A stretch of DNA of 64,000 nucleotides from Caecitellus pseudoparvulus (taxonomy: Eukaryota; Bigyra: Bicosoecida), in the NCBI GenBank assembly GCA_965644315.1, contig CBFFRQ010000065.1:186001-250000 (forward strand), in the 5' to 3' direction. The position numbers and the translations under genes are program-made. The notes beneath the pieces were generated by a model. It was not told the DNA's origin and ran no database searches. It saw only the letters and a list, made by a program, of their open reading frames with translations. Below are positions 43,352-53,794 of the stretch, piece by piece; the first letter of the stretch is position 1; each line of letters opens with the position of its first letter.

Positions 43352-44854
43352 TCATTGAATTCCACAGCCCCGACCTCCTTGCGCCCTCTCACCGCTCCAC
43401 AGGCCAGCCCATGCGCTTGCCCGCTTCTCACTGACCGGCACAGCTTCCCAGTGCACATCAACCATGAGGAGGACACAGCTCGTGCAGACGACCATGAGGC
43501 GGGCATACTCTTCGCTAAAGTCAGGGGCACCAAGAGCAAGGTCGCCGTGTCCCTCCAGACCTGCTTCCTTGTCCAGGACTGTGCACATTTTTCTCCCAGC
43601 TGGCTTGAGATACAGCAGTGTGGAGCGATTAATGACTTTTCTCAAGTTGAATGGCGTCCACCTCAGCCACTCGATTACCTCTGGCAGACTCATCAGGCAC
43701 GTGAACATGCTGTCCGGGTCCAGAGCAGTGCCCCGCGGAAGAGTTGGAGGCAAGCGGACATGGTGAGTTGCGCTGACCACAAACTGCCTCTTGGACTGTG
43801 CCTTCATCACATGTAGCAGCACTCGCGACGGCCGGAGCTCGTACTCGCTCCGCTGGTGCACCACCCAGTTCAATGGCAGACGCTCCAGCAATAAGACAGA
43901 TCTTACAGCGAGCACCTCGGCGAGGTGGGCAGGCTTCAGACCCCCTTTCGCCGCGCCCATGAGCACGTCGAAGCACAGCACGTCAGACTTGTCCGAGTGC
44001 TGCACCACATCATCTGCAATGCACTCCACCGCACCTTGCCTCCACACAGGCCGGGGAAGTGGCCAGGCGCAGACGATGGGCAGACCTACAACCCAATCAA
44101 GGATGGCTCCCGCGTGGTCTTCCGCAAACTGAACCCCACCCCACGTGCTGTCAGGGCACTCGTCGGACAGGCACTCGCTGGCCCGTGTCATGACTTCGTT
44201 CAGTAGGTCCACCGCGACCCTCTGCAAGTTCTCGAGAACTGCGCATCCCTGGTCTCTTTCACGCACGTCAGAAGCAGAGACCAAGTGCTTGATGCCCATC
44301 GCCAGCTGCAGAAATGCATGGCAGCAGGCCAAGGCCAGCTGCACGTGCGTCACCGCTGGGTGGCAGTGTGGGACGAGGAGACTCCCTGTGGCGTCAGCGG
44401 CTACACCCAGCAGCTTCGCTTGCAGCGCAGCTGCCGCACCCTGCTCGGGGAGAACGACTGACGCGTCCCCCATGCTTGAGGGGTGACGTGGTGCGTCCAG
44501 CACACACACTGTTTCAGGAAGCGCGCATAGAATGTCGTGGCACACACGACCCGGCAGCTCCTTGACTCGAACCTCGCCCAGAATGCTCTCCAACTGATCG
44601 CGCCAGCTGCAAGGGACGTGCACAGGCGCCTGAACGCCTTCCAGGAGAATGTCTTCTGACGATGTCGAAGAATCCATGTACTCCTCGAGGAAGGGGTGTG
44701 ACTCCCCCTCATTTGCGCACTCGGCGGCCATTGCAGAGGCTGCGTTGCGAGCCCAAATTCCGCAGCAGCACACGAAACGCGAGGCTGGCACAGAGCCTGG
44801 GTGGGACAGGCGGCCCTGACGAGTCTGCAGTGCGTCGTTTGGCGAGCGTGGCAT
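43352..44854 (-). CDS. Hypothetical protein, about 450-500 residues, possible 3' part of the WD40 gene
   Basis: Not recognised. A single open frame of 500 codons; the ATG at 44854 is farthest, but MAAECANEGE (near 44731) is another likely start. The sequence reads as a folded helical protein rather than low complexity: LEEYMDSSTSSEDILLEGVQ, AVTHVQLALACCHAFLQLAMGIKH, VLENLQRVAVDLLNEVM, HLAEVLAVRSVLLLERLPLNWVV, EVIEWLRWTPFNLRKVINRSTLLYL. No signal peptide or clear membrane segment. The WD40-containing exons immediately upstream on the same strand (44870-45499) have no stop that clearly ends them, so the two could be one gene joined by introns I could not place. Confidence 0.5.
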   Translation of the reverse strand: MPRSPNDALQTRQGRLSHPGSVPASRFVCCCGIWARNAASAMAAECANEGESHPFLEEYMDSSTSSEDILLEGVQAPVHVPCSWRDQLESILGEVRVKELPGRVCHDILCALPETVCVLDAPRHPSSMGDASVVLPEQGAAAALQAKLLGVAADATGSLLVPHCHPAVTHVQLALACCHAFLQLAMGIKHLVSASDVRERDQGCAVLENLQRVAVDLLNEVMTRASECLSDECPDSTWGGVQFAEDHAGAILDWVVGLPIVCAWPLPRPVWRQGAVECIADDVVQHSDKSDVLCFDVLMGAAKGGLKPAHLAEVLAVRSVLLLERLPLNWVVHQRSEYELRPSRVLLHVMKAQSKRQFVVSATHHVRLPPTLPRGTALDPDSMFTCLMSLPEVIEWLRWTPFNLRKVINRSTLLYLKPAGRKMCTVLDKEAGLEGHGDLALGAPDFSEEYARLMVVCTSCVLLMVDVHWEAVPVSEKRASAWAGLWSGERAQGGRGCGIQ

Positions 44855-44859
44855 GAGGC

Positions 44860-45499
44860 TTGCATTTGGTATGTGAGCGGGAGTGGCTTTTGCGTGCGGC
44901 AGTCAAGGCTGCCAGCCGTCTGGTGGCCTGCAGTGACGCAATGGAAGCACCTGGCAGGCGCGTCGCCTTCCCCTGCCACCTCATACGGCAAGCGGCTGTT
45001 CAACTCGCACTTCAGGGCGTCCCACACCTCCACAGTGCCTCCGTTGTTCCCCGTCACCAGGCGGCTGCCGTCTGGCCTGAAGGCCACGGCAAGTGCGTGA
45101 GCGCCGCCGAGGCACAGCTTACCAGCGGATGCCACAGCAGACTTGTCAGCCAGCTGGCGCAGGCGCGGAGCGACGCCTTGAAAGATGTCGCAGCGGTCGC
45201 CAGGCGGCGGCATCCCCACGTGCTGCTGCCACTTCACTGCCTGCCCCACCAGGCTGACCATCTGGGAAGGCAGGGCGGTAGAGACGCCCAGCGCCCCCGG
45301 GGGCCACGTTCTGATATCGTTCACCAGCCTGTGTCGTGGAGGCGTACACCTCTGACGGATCTGCCTCTCCCACGCTCAGCGAGGACTCCAGCGCCTGGTA
45401 CCGCTTGGGCTGCTGCTGCTGCTTCATGAGCTTGCCAGCCAGAGTGGGGCGCCTGGTGGCCAGAGGGTGGGGGGCATCTTCCGATGGGGTGTCTGGCAT
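44860..45499 (-). CDS. WD40-repeat gene, 5' part
   Basis: Starts at ATG 45499 (MPDTPSEDAPHPL). A short basic N-terminus (GKLMKQQQQPKRYQALE) is followed by SSLSVGEADPSEVYASTTQAG. A frame change near 45320-45270 implies an intron (a GTGGCC..CAG option joins ERYQN to MVSLVGQAVKWQQHVG). Next comes one good WD40 blade, LGGAHALAVAFRPDGSRLVTGNNGGTVEVWD (split here only in description), at about 45110-45020. Beyond LPYE (about 45000-44985) the exon structure is unclear. The start is 134 bases from the divergent acyl-CoA dehydrogenase start, so a shared promoter is likely. Whether it continues into the 500-residue frame is open. Confidence 0.45.
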
Positions 45500-45633
45500 C
45501 TCAGCGATAGGGTGCGGAAGTAACCTCCTGGACACCTCATGAGATGCGCGCCCCCACTTTCGCACACCCTCGTCGTACCCAGCAAGTCGTGCTTACGTGT
45601 CTCCTCGCTTGCAGACTCCCAGGTTTTGCCAAG

Positions 45634-47717
45634 ATGCTTGCGCGGGCTGCCACTGCTGCCAGCGCCGTGGCACGCTCCGCCGTGCGTGCGCCAGCGGGGC
45701 CGGCCATGCGTATGTGGGGAGGGCGGGCTGCTTCCACGGAAGCTACACCCAAGAAGAAGTCTCGTGTGCTCCCGAAGGATGAGCAGTCGTTTGTGCGCCG
45801 CATGTTCTATGGTGACGTCGTCGGCAAACAGGTGCGTGGAGGTGAAGTGCAGTGCAGGAGCATCCGAAATGCCCGCGGAGGGGCGTGTCACCCGAGCGTG
45901 CGGGAGATCCGCTCAGCAAGGTCGCGGAAGTTGCAGCATGTGCCCTTGTGTGCCCGTTTGCCCTCCCATGTTGCCACGTAGACGGCGGGCGCCATTCCTG
46001 GCAGTGCCTGTGCTGGACCGTCACAGGCCACGCTGCTCTGCTCGCTGCGCAGATCCTGCCATACCCTCAAGTACTGGATGAGGAGCAAACGGAGATGCTG
46101 AGCGGCATGGTGGACCCCGTGGAGAAGTTCTTTGCGGAGATTCCCAGCGCCCAGATCGACATCGACGGCAAGATCGACGACGGCACGATGCAGGGGTTGA
46201 AGGATCTGGGTCTGTTCGGACTGCAGATCCCCGAGGAGTTCAACGGGCTGGGCCTGAACAACACCTCCTACTCGCGCATCGTGGAGGAGATCGTCCTGGA
46301 CGCCTCCTGCGCCGTCACGCTCATGGCTCACCAGAGCATCGGCCTGAAGGGCATCATCATGGACGGCACGCCTGAGCAGAAGGCCAAGTATCTGCCCCGC
46401 CTGGCGACGGGGGAGCACCTGGCTGCCTTTGCGCTGACGGAGCCGGGCTCTGGCTCCGACGCCGCTTCCATCCAGACTCGCGCCACTCCGAGCGAGGACG
46501 GCAAGAGCTTCAAGCTGAACGGGGGCAAGATGTGGATCTCCAACGGCGGGCTGGCGCAGGTGTTCACAGTGTTCGCACGCACCGCCATGCCAGACGGCAC
46601 GGATAAGATCACCGCCTTCATTGTGGACAAGGACTTTGGCGGCGTCATCCCTGGCAAGCCGGAGACCAAGCTGGGCATCAAGGGCTCCAACACGGTGCAG
46701 CTGACGTTCGAGGACTGCGTGGTGCCGGCGGAGAACGTGCTGGGGGAGGTGGGCGGCGGCTTCAAGGTGGCCATGAAGATCCTGAACAACGGGCGCTTCG
46801 GCCTGGGCGCTGGCACTGGCGGCGCCATCAAGAAGCTCATCCGCGACGTGTCCACGTACGCCAACGAGCGCAAGCAGTTCGGCGCGCCGCTGGCCAGCTT
46901 TGGCATGATCCAGGAGAAGTTCACGAACATGGCCGTGCAAGCGTACGCCATCGAGAGCATGGTGTACGCCACCACCGCCTTGATCGACGGCCCCGGCCTG
47001 GACGCCAGCGTGGAGGCAGCCATCTGCAAGATCTACGGCAGCGAGGCCATGTTCGAGGCTGTGAACGAGGCCATCCAGGTGCTGGGCGGGTTGGGCTTTG
47101 CCTCCGGCGTGGGCGCCGCGCCGTACGAGCGGTACATGCGCGACAGCCGCATCCTGCTCATCTTCGAGGGCACCAACGAGATCCTGCGCATGTTCACGGC
47201 GCTGTCCTGCATCCAGGGCCCGGGGGAGGACCTGTCGGCAGTGGGCAAGGGGGGGCTGGGAGCCCAGGCCAGCTATGCGCTGAAGCGCCTGCAGCGCGAC
47301 TTGGGCATGGGGGAGGGCTTGGAGGGCGTGCACTCCTCCCTCAGCAGCGAGGCAGACTTCTTCAAGCGTGCCACTGGCAGCTTCGCCAACGCGGTGGACG
47401 ACCTGCTGATGAAGCACAAGAAGGATATCATCAACCAGCAGCGCCCCCTGAAGCGCGTCGCAGACATCGCCATCGACTTGTATGCCGTCGCCTGCTCCCT
47501 GTCCCGCTGCACCCGTGCGTTGGAGCGTGGTGACGCCACGGCCGAGCACCAGACCAAGCTGGTCAAGCTGCTGGTGGCCAAGGCCCGGGAACGCATCACG
47601 GCCAACCTGCTGAACATCCGCAACGACGGCGGCAAGCAGGACAAGCTGTGCGAGGACATTGCCACGGAGATCCTGCGGGAGGGCAAGTACCTGCCCCCTC
47701 ACCCGCTGGGTGTGTGA
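45634..47717 (+). CDS. ACADVL/ACAD9-like: Mitochondrial very-long-chain type acyl-CoA dehydrogenase
   Basis: FAD enzyme that makes the first double bond in mitochondrial beta-oxidation of acyl-CoA. Exons 45634-45831 and 46053-47717 join in phase 0 to 620 residues, the length of the VLCAD/ACAD9 group (with its extra C-terminal domain) rather than the 400-residue short/medium-chain enzymes. Residues 1-35 (MLARAATAASAVARSAVR..) form an Arg-rich mitochondrial presequence. Landmarks: LFGLQIPEEFNGLGL, the FAD-site signature LTEPGSGSDAAS, KMWISNGG, RIxFG-like NGRFGLGAG, and FEGTNEILR near residue 436, holding the catalytic Glu. The C-terminal domain (about 470-620) has the helical membrane-association region. 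Introns start GTGCGTGG. Confidence 0.93.
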
Positions 47718-47950
47718 TGGGCGTGCACGCACACCACACGTGGCGCTGAGGCAGGGCGCTTCACAGTGGATGCAGCTGGCCATTCCAATGCATCACGCAT
47801 GGGTATGCGAGTTCAGAGTGTTCTTCTTTCATCGCACGCCTGCCTGCACGCTTCTTGGCCGCCTCCTGAGCCTGCGAGCTGTTTGGGCACAGTTGCCGAC
47901 GGCGTGGCCAGGAGGCACAGGTGTGGCTTGGCGGCCGACTCTTCGCCTGC

Positions 47951-48710
47951 ATGGCTGCGGCAGCGTCCTCCAGCCGATGGGGGCGGCTGCCTGGATCGCT
48001 CGGTCTACTGGGAGGCGCGACGGCAGTGCTGTGGACGTGCACGGCTCACGGTGAGGGCGGTCCACCCAGAAGCAGCGTGAAGTGCACTGCACCTGGCGCT
48101 CCCCCTTCCCTTTGCGACCCAGTGCCCAAGCACCACGTGGGCGTGCGCTACAACAGGCTCAGCGACGCGCCGGAGACAACGTGCAAGCCTGGCTTGTACT
48201 TCAAGTCGCCCTTTGAAGTCATTGTGCCCATGCCCGCCAAGATAGTCAAGCGCGAGTTCACACTCTGCAGCCGGAGCAGCGGTGCGTGACTGGCTGCACC
48301 GGCGACGCTGGCGCACAGGCCCTCATTTGACCTGCCTGTGCCTTTGCCCCAGACGGCGTGCCTCTGGAAGTGGACATTACAGTCTTCGCGTCCCCAAACA
48401 GGCAGTGCTTGCCAGAGCTGTGCAAGCGCTTTGGCGTGGGTGAGTCCCTAGCGGCAGCCCCGAGCACGCGCCACACCTGCACCCAACCTGCTTCCACACT
48501 GTTCCTGCAGGGTACATGGACGCGCTGCTGGGTGGCCTGGTGCCTGAGGCGCTGGATGAGGTGTCCGGCGAGCGGCATGCCAAAGAGGTCCTCCGCGGCC
48601 GCGACACGTTTCGGCAGAACCTGCACTCAGCCCTGTTCCACCGCGCAGCGCTGGCCCACCTGCATGTCGTGCGGACACTCGTAAGGGATGTTCGGCGGGG
48701 TGGCGTGTGA
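47951..48710 (+). CDS. Short SPFH/prohibitin-like protein
   Basis: Exons 47951-48281, 48353-48439 and 48511-48710 join in phase 1 twice to 205 residues. A hydrophobic N-terminal segment (LGLLGGATAVLWTC) may be a signal anchor. It is followed by the SPFH core: HVGVRYNRLSDAP, GLYFKSPFEVIVPMPAKIVKREF, GVPLEVDITVFASPNRQCLPELCKRFG, then ALLGGLVPEALDEVSGE, AKEVLRGRDTFRQNLHSALF. This matches the strand-helix order of prohibitins and stomatins. Prohibitins run about 270-300 residues with a long C-terminal coiled coil; that is absent here. A strong alternative donor, GTAAGGG at about 48681, could splice to further exons downstream, which would restore a longer tail. Membrane scaffold in mitochondria is the family expectation. 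Confidence 0.65.
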
Positions 48711-48982
48711 CGGACCAAGCTGGCAGTGGGCGGTGGCGGCGTGCAATGCAGGTTACATGGCAGCCGCTTGTGGGGACACTTGCGGCCACTGCACAAAGCC
48801 CCCAGCCCCACCCAAACGTGCGCACCATTCGAGCCGCGGCATGCACCCCTCGTTGGCCGGCTGTTCCTTTCACTGTGCCTGTGGCTGCGCTGTTGGGGAG
48901 GAGGGGCCGAATCTCGTCGCCAGCCTGAAGCCGGCAAGGGCCCGCGCTCGCTGCCACCGCTGCGTCCTGAGCACCTGTAGCC

Positions 48983-51900
48983 ATGGATGCATCCCGAGAC
49001 ATCAAGTCCTTCACGCTCTCGAAGCAGAACCGGTTCAAGGATGACAACCTGCAGCATGTGGACGACATTCCGGCACGGCGGCGCACTGCGACTGGCGCTC
49101 GGATCGCCAATGCCCCTGCTCCCTACGACGTGAGTGTCATGGCTGGCACGGGCTGCGCCTCGCGCGTCATTGACATGCATGTGTGCCGGCTGCTGCCCTC
49201 CGCAGGTCATGGGGCTGCGTGACTCCCTCGCACGGATGGGGGTTGCTGTGGAGGTCAGTGTGCGGAAATTGCCCCTGGCTGCACCCTCCGCCGCCGTGCC
49301 TGACACCCGTCCCCACGGCGTTCTGGAGGCTCTACCTCGCGCAGGAGACGGATGTGAAGCGCCTCAAGCGCGTCAGCAAAAAGGTACGAATGTAGGCCAT
49401 TCCCTCTCGGCTGGCTGGCACCTCTGCCTTGGCGCCTCCGACAGCCGTTGAACCTGGGCAGTCTGGGCGCATGATGAGCCAGGCCAGCCTCACCACACCC
49501 CCACGCCGCACGCCTGCACAGTCCCTGTCCAACATTATCAGCCTGGGGGCCATGGTGGGCGACCAAGAGCAGCCAGTGCACTGCAAAGGTGCGTGACCCC
49601 CCCACCACCACACACACCGTGACTGCTAAGGCATTTGGCGCACCCCACCTCCACCCTGCTCAGGCCGAGTGCGGCACCGCACGTCACAGCTGGCAGACTT
49701 CGCCTACGGCGCCCAGGACCCGACTGTGGACACCTCTGCTGCAGCTGTGCGTGACTTGCGCCGGCGCCACCAGCGGGTCAGTGACGTGGCGGGGCGAGGC
49801 ATGCTGGTGTCGGTGGGGCACAGAGCGCCCCCATCCACAAAGCAAAAGGGCGGCGTCCGCCCTGAAGCCGTGGAGCAGGTGGTGCACCGACTGTCCCAGA
49901 GCCACCACGGGGCGCGAGATGCGTTCCTTGCCTTCGACAATGACCGTGGCGAGAGCGGCGTGCCCGTGCCAGTGCTGCGGCGAGCCATGCTGCGAGGGCT
50001 GGGGTCGCACGGCGACACGGAGGAGTCCAAGGCGGCGGTGGACCACATCCTGTCCAAGGCGGCGACGGGGCAGGATGGCCTGGTGGACTACGCTGCGTAT
50101 GCGGAGGCACTGGAGGGTGTGGCGGCGGGAGGGGGGGCGACGTCCTTGGAGGTGGGCGAGGCGCGCCCCCCCCCCGCGGCCCTGCCGACCCCCCCCAAGG
50201 AGGGTGACATCGACGCAGCAGACCCAGTGGCGGTGGAGGGCGCTCGGGCGGAGGCTGCTGCCCAGGCAGCCATGGAATCAGAGCGGCCTGCGGCTGGCTT
50301 GGCCCGGGCACCGGTGCCGTTTGGGGAGCCGGCGGAGGACTGGGGCGACCACACCCTGCCCAGTTCCAAGGGGCACGAGGCCCTCCTGCGCGCACACATG
50401 CGCAGCCAGAAGTACAGGGGCCTGCGCAAGAGCGTGGAGGCACGCGTGCCGGCACACGTGTCGTGGGGCGACATCCAGGCGTCCGCCCCACCATCCGCGC
50501 CCGGCACCCCCCCTCCTCCCGGACACGAGGGGGGTGCCTCTGACGCCTCAGACACCATCCCTTTCGTGCCAGGGTCGGCCGCCCCCCCAGCGGTGCCAGC
50601 GGCCTCTGGGCGCACCCTGCGGCGCACCTCCGCAGCTGAGCGGAGGGTGGGCGCACTGCAGCGGCGCATCCACGACCGCATGCAGCAGCTGTACGGCAGC
50701 AGCGCCAGCGGCCTGCGCAAGCTGTTTTTCCGGTTCAACCGCACGTCTGACGGGTCCACGTCGACGGAGGACATGGCCAAGGGCCTGCGCGCAGCGGGGG
50801 TGACAGTGTCGGATGAGGACGTGCGGCTGCTGGTGGGGTCGGCCACGGGCGCCGCAGGGGGCAGCGAGCCCGCGCCTGTGCAGCGGGGCACACGGGTGAA
50901 GTTCGGCCACTTTGCGGCGACAGTGAGCGGCGGCGCCACCTCTGCTCCCTCCATTCCCCACCCATACGCCCCCTCGGGGAAGGGAGTGCCCAGCAAGAGG
51001 GGGGGGGCGTCCCCCCCCCGCGCGCCCCCCCCGGGGGGGGACGTGTCTCCCTCCGTCGCCCTGCGTGACGCCCAGCGCAAGGTGGAAGCGGCCATGTCCA
51101 CCCAATCTGACGCTGCTCGCAAGCTGTTCCTGGCTGTGGACCGGGTGCGGGACGGTGTGCTGGAGCATGAGGAGGTGGTGGGGGGCCTGCGGGACATGGG
51201 CGTCCTGCTGTCCAAGGCGGAGGAGGCTGCCATGGTGCAGGCGCTGGACCCCACGGGGGTGGGGGCGGTGTCCTACTCTGCCTTCGTCAACACGCTGTGC
51301 CGGCCAGGGGTGGTGCAGGGCGAGGTGTCCACCCTGCCCCAAGGCGGGGACGACCCTGTGGACCGCATGCGCAAGGAGCACGCCCAGCGCCACGGCGGTA
51401 CAGGGGCGCCAGTGCTGGAGGATGACGCCTTCGAGGAGGATGCTGCCATTGGAGTGGATGCCAGCGGTGTCCTCGTCACCCGGGCGGACCTAGAAGCTGC
51501 CAAGATGACACCGGCCCAGCGGTACGCTGCCCTGCTGGGGCAGAACCGGCGCAATGCCAGCACTGTCTTGGGGGGCGGCACGGGTGCACCGCGGGATGCG
51601 CACGGCACTCCAGCCCACTACACGCTGGACGGCACGAGTGACTTGGGCGCCAGCATAGTGGACCGGGGCGTGGTGGAGGCGAAGAAGGCCAATGCGGTGG
51701 TGCGGGACGTCGTCGCGCGGCTGAACCGCAAGGGGCGCCCTCGGGACCTGTTCTTGAAGTTGAACTTCAACAAGGACGGCAAGATCGACGTCAAGGAGCT
51801 GCGGTTGGGCCTCGCTCGCATTGGCGTGCACCTGAGTCGGGACCAGTACACCGCCTTCACCAACCGCATTGACCTGGATGCCAATGGGGACATCGACTAC

Positions 51901-53631
51901 AGCGAATTCGCCAAGGCACTCACTGAGGACGAGCGAGTGGGAGACACCTCCATCGCCGTGGTGGAGGGGCGCGGCACTGACCCGTTCCTGGAGGAGATGG
52001 AGCAGTGGTACCGCCCCCACCGGTACGTGCCCCCTGCCGACGCCAGTGAAGCGGAGCGGCAGGCCGTGGGCCTCCCACGCCTCTCCCAGGACAGCCGGCA
52101 AGTCTTCTCCAGTCTCGTCTCGGAAGGCGCTGTGCCGGCCACCTCCTTGGGAGAGGCACGCATGGCCAACGACGTCGTTGGGCGCATGGACCGCAAGGCG
52201 GGTGCAGCCAAGAACCTGTACCGGCGCCTGGCGCCCGGTATGGGCAAGGGCATCCCCACCTCCCAGCTGCGTGAGCGCCTGTTGGATGTGGGCCTGCACG
52301 TGTCCCAGCGCCAGGTGGACGCACTGCTGGGCGGCTACGAGGGTGACTCCATTGACTACAATGCGTGGGTGGCCCTGACCAAGCCGCGGGGGTACTTCGA
52401 CCTGGGATCGGAGGACCCTGCCGCCACCCGCACGGCCTTGGCAGCGAAGAAGGCCCTGGCAGCCGGCAAGAGTCTGCGCGTGCGCCCTGCGGGGCAGAGT
52501 CTGTCCGAAGGCGTGGCAGCGGCGCTGGGGGAGGGCTCACCCGGTGCTGAGCGGCTGACTGTGCGCCTGGCCGGGTCAGGCACCAACACGCCTTCCAAGC
52601 GCCGCCTGCCTGTGGGTGTGTCGTCTGGCAACTCCCGCCTGGCCAGTGGCGCGTCGTCCGTGGAGGCTGAGGTGGCGCTTGTGGATGACGGCGACTTGAA
52701 CGTTGGTCTGGGGGACATGGGGTCCCCCCCGCCCCCCGTTGGCATCTTCGGCGCCACAGGGGGGGACATGTCCGCCTGTGCCGCTGCCTTCGTGGACAAG
52801 ACCAACACCGACCCGACCGGCACGTCAGGCGCCTTCGACATCCTGGCGCGGCACCAGCAGCGTCAGGATGCCAAGCGCACCCACGCCGCGGATGCGACGG
52901 CACCCTCCGTGGATTCCTCCTCCCTGGCAGATGCCCTGGCTCACACGCGGGGGGCGGGGTCCGGCGCGCAGATGCACGAGCACCCAGGCACGGCAGAGGA
53001 GCACGAGGGGTGTCCGCCAGCAGGTGTGACGCCGGCCAGGCGCAGGAGGGGGGTGCGGGCCGGCGGCAGGGGGGCTCGAGACTCCGTCGCCTCCCTGCTG
53101 GCCCCAGGCACCGCTGCCACGACGGATGACTTGCCCACTCGAAGGGGAGGCGGTGTGCAGTCGCCGCTGGCGGCCGGGCTCGCCTCTGGCGCTGGGCCTG
53201 CTGCGGCTGGCAAGGGCCGCTCGCGGTCCGCTTACCGTGGCCGGCGACAGGAGGAGGGGGGCGGCGCAGCGGAGGCGCTGGGTGGCCAGCCCCGCGTGTG
53301 GCGCATGGCCGCGCCCCCGCCCCTCAGCCACGCCGCAGCAGCGGCTGTGCGGCGAGGTGCCGGTCAAGGGGCAGGTGGCGGCAGCGGTGCTGGGCACCGA
53401 CCCCGGTACAGGGACCAGCGCGTGAGCCACCTGCAGGGTGCCGGAGCAGTGGTGCCGACAGCAGAGGCAGGCGTCGTGACGGCCAGGCCCTCCACGAGCC
53501 AGGCGCGCGGTCGGCACCCGGGCTACGCCAGGTCATTCTCTGGCTCGGGCATTTTCAGTGGCCTCGGGTACGGCGGCAGCCCCCCACGAGTGAACAAGTG
53601 GGGGCATTTGACACGAGACAAGCACTTTTGA
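48983..53631 (+). CDS. Large EF-hand protein with disordered linkers
   Basis: Exons 48983-49129, 49206-49253 (48 bases), 49345-49383 (39 bases), 49462-49588 and 49664-53631 join in phase to 1,442 residues. Repeated EF-hand-like pairs occur near 49915-50105, 50690-50940, 51115-51290, 51740-51920 and 52195-52380. Only the 51757-51905 pair has full calcium loops (NFNKDGKIDVKE and DLDANGDIDYSE); the rest keep the helix-loop-helix spacing (LFxxxD..G..) but have lost ligands. Linkers and the last 350 residues are Gly/Ala/Pro/Ser-rich. The N-terminus is basic and polar (MDASRDIKSFTLSKQNRFKDD). No kinase, membrane or signal features. A calcium-responsive structural or ciliary scaffold is possible but not shown. 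The five-exon 5' end with tiny exons is supported by perfect phase keeping. Confidence 0.75.
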
Positions 53632-53794
53632 AACCCTGCCCCGCTTTGCCAGCGTGTATGAGTGTGCCGTTGAATGAATGTTCCCCTCCTGCGTTGTGTG
53701 GGTGTGACGCTCAGCACAATCGGCAAGCACTTTGCGCCAGGGTTTGTGACAGAACGCAACTCGCGCGGCCCTGCGCGGACTGAGTCACTGCACC

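Noticed and set aside
45888-47783. 631-codon minus-strand open frame opposite acyl-CoA dehydrogenase
   Set aside because: Complement of a well-recognised enzyme; no own motif.
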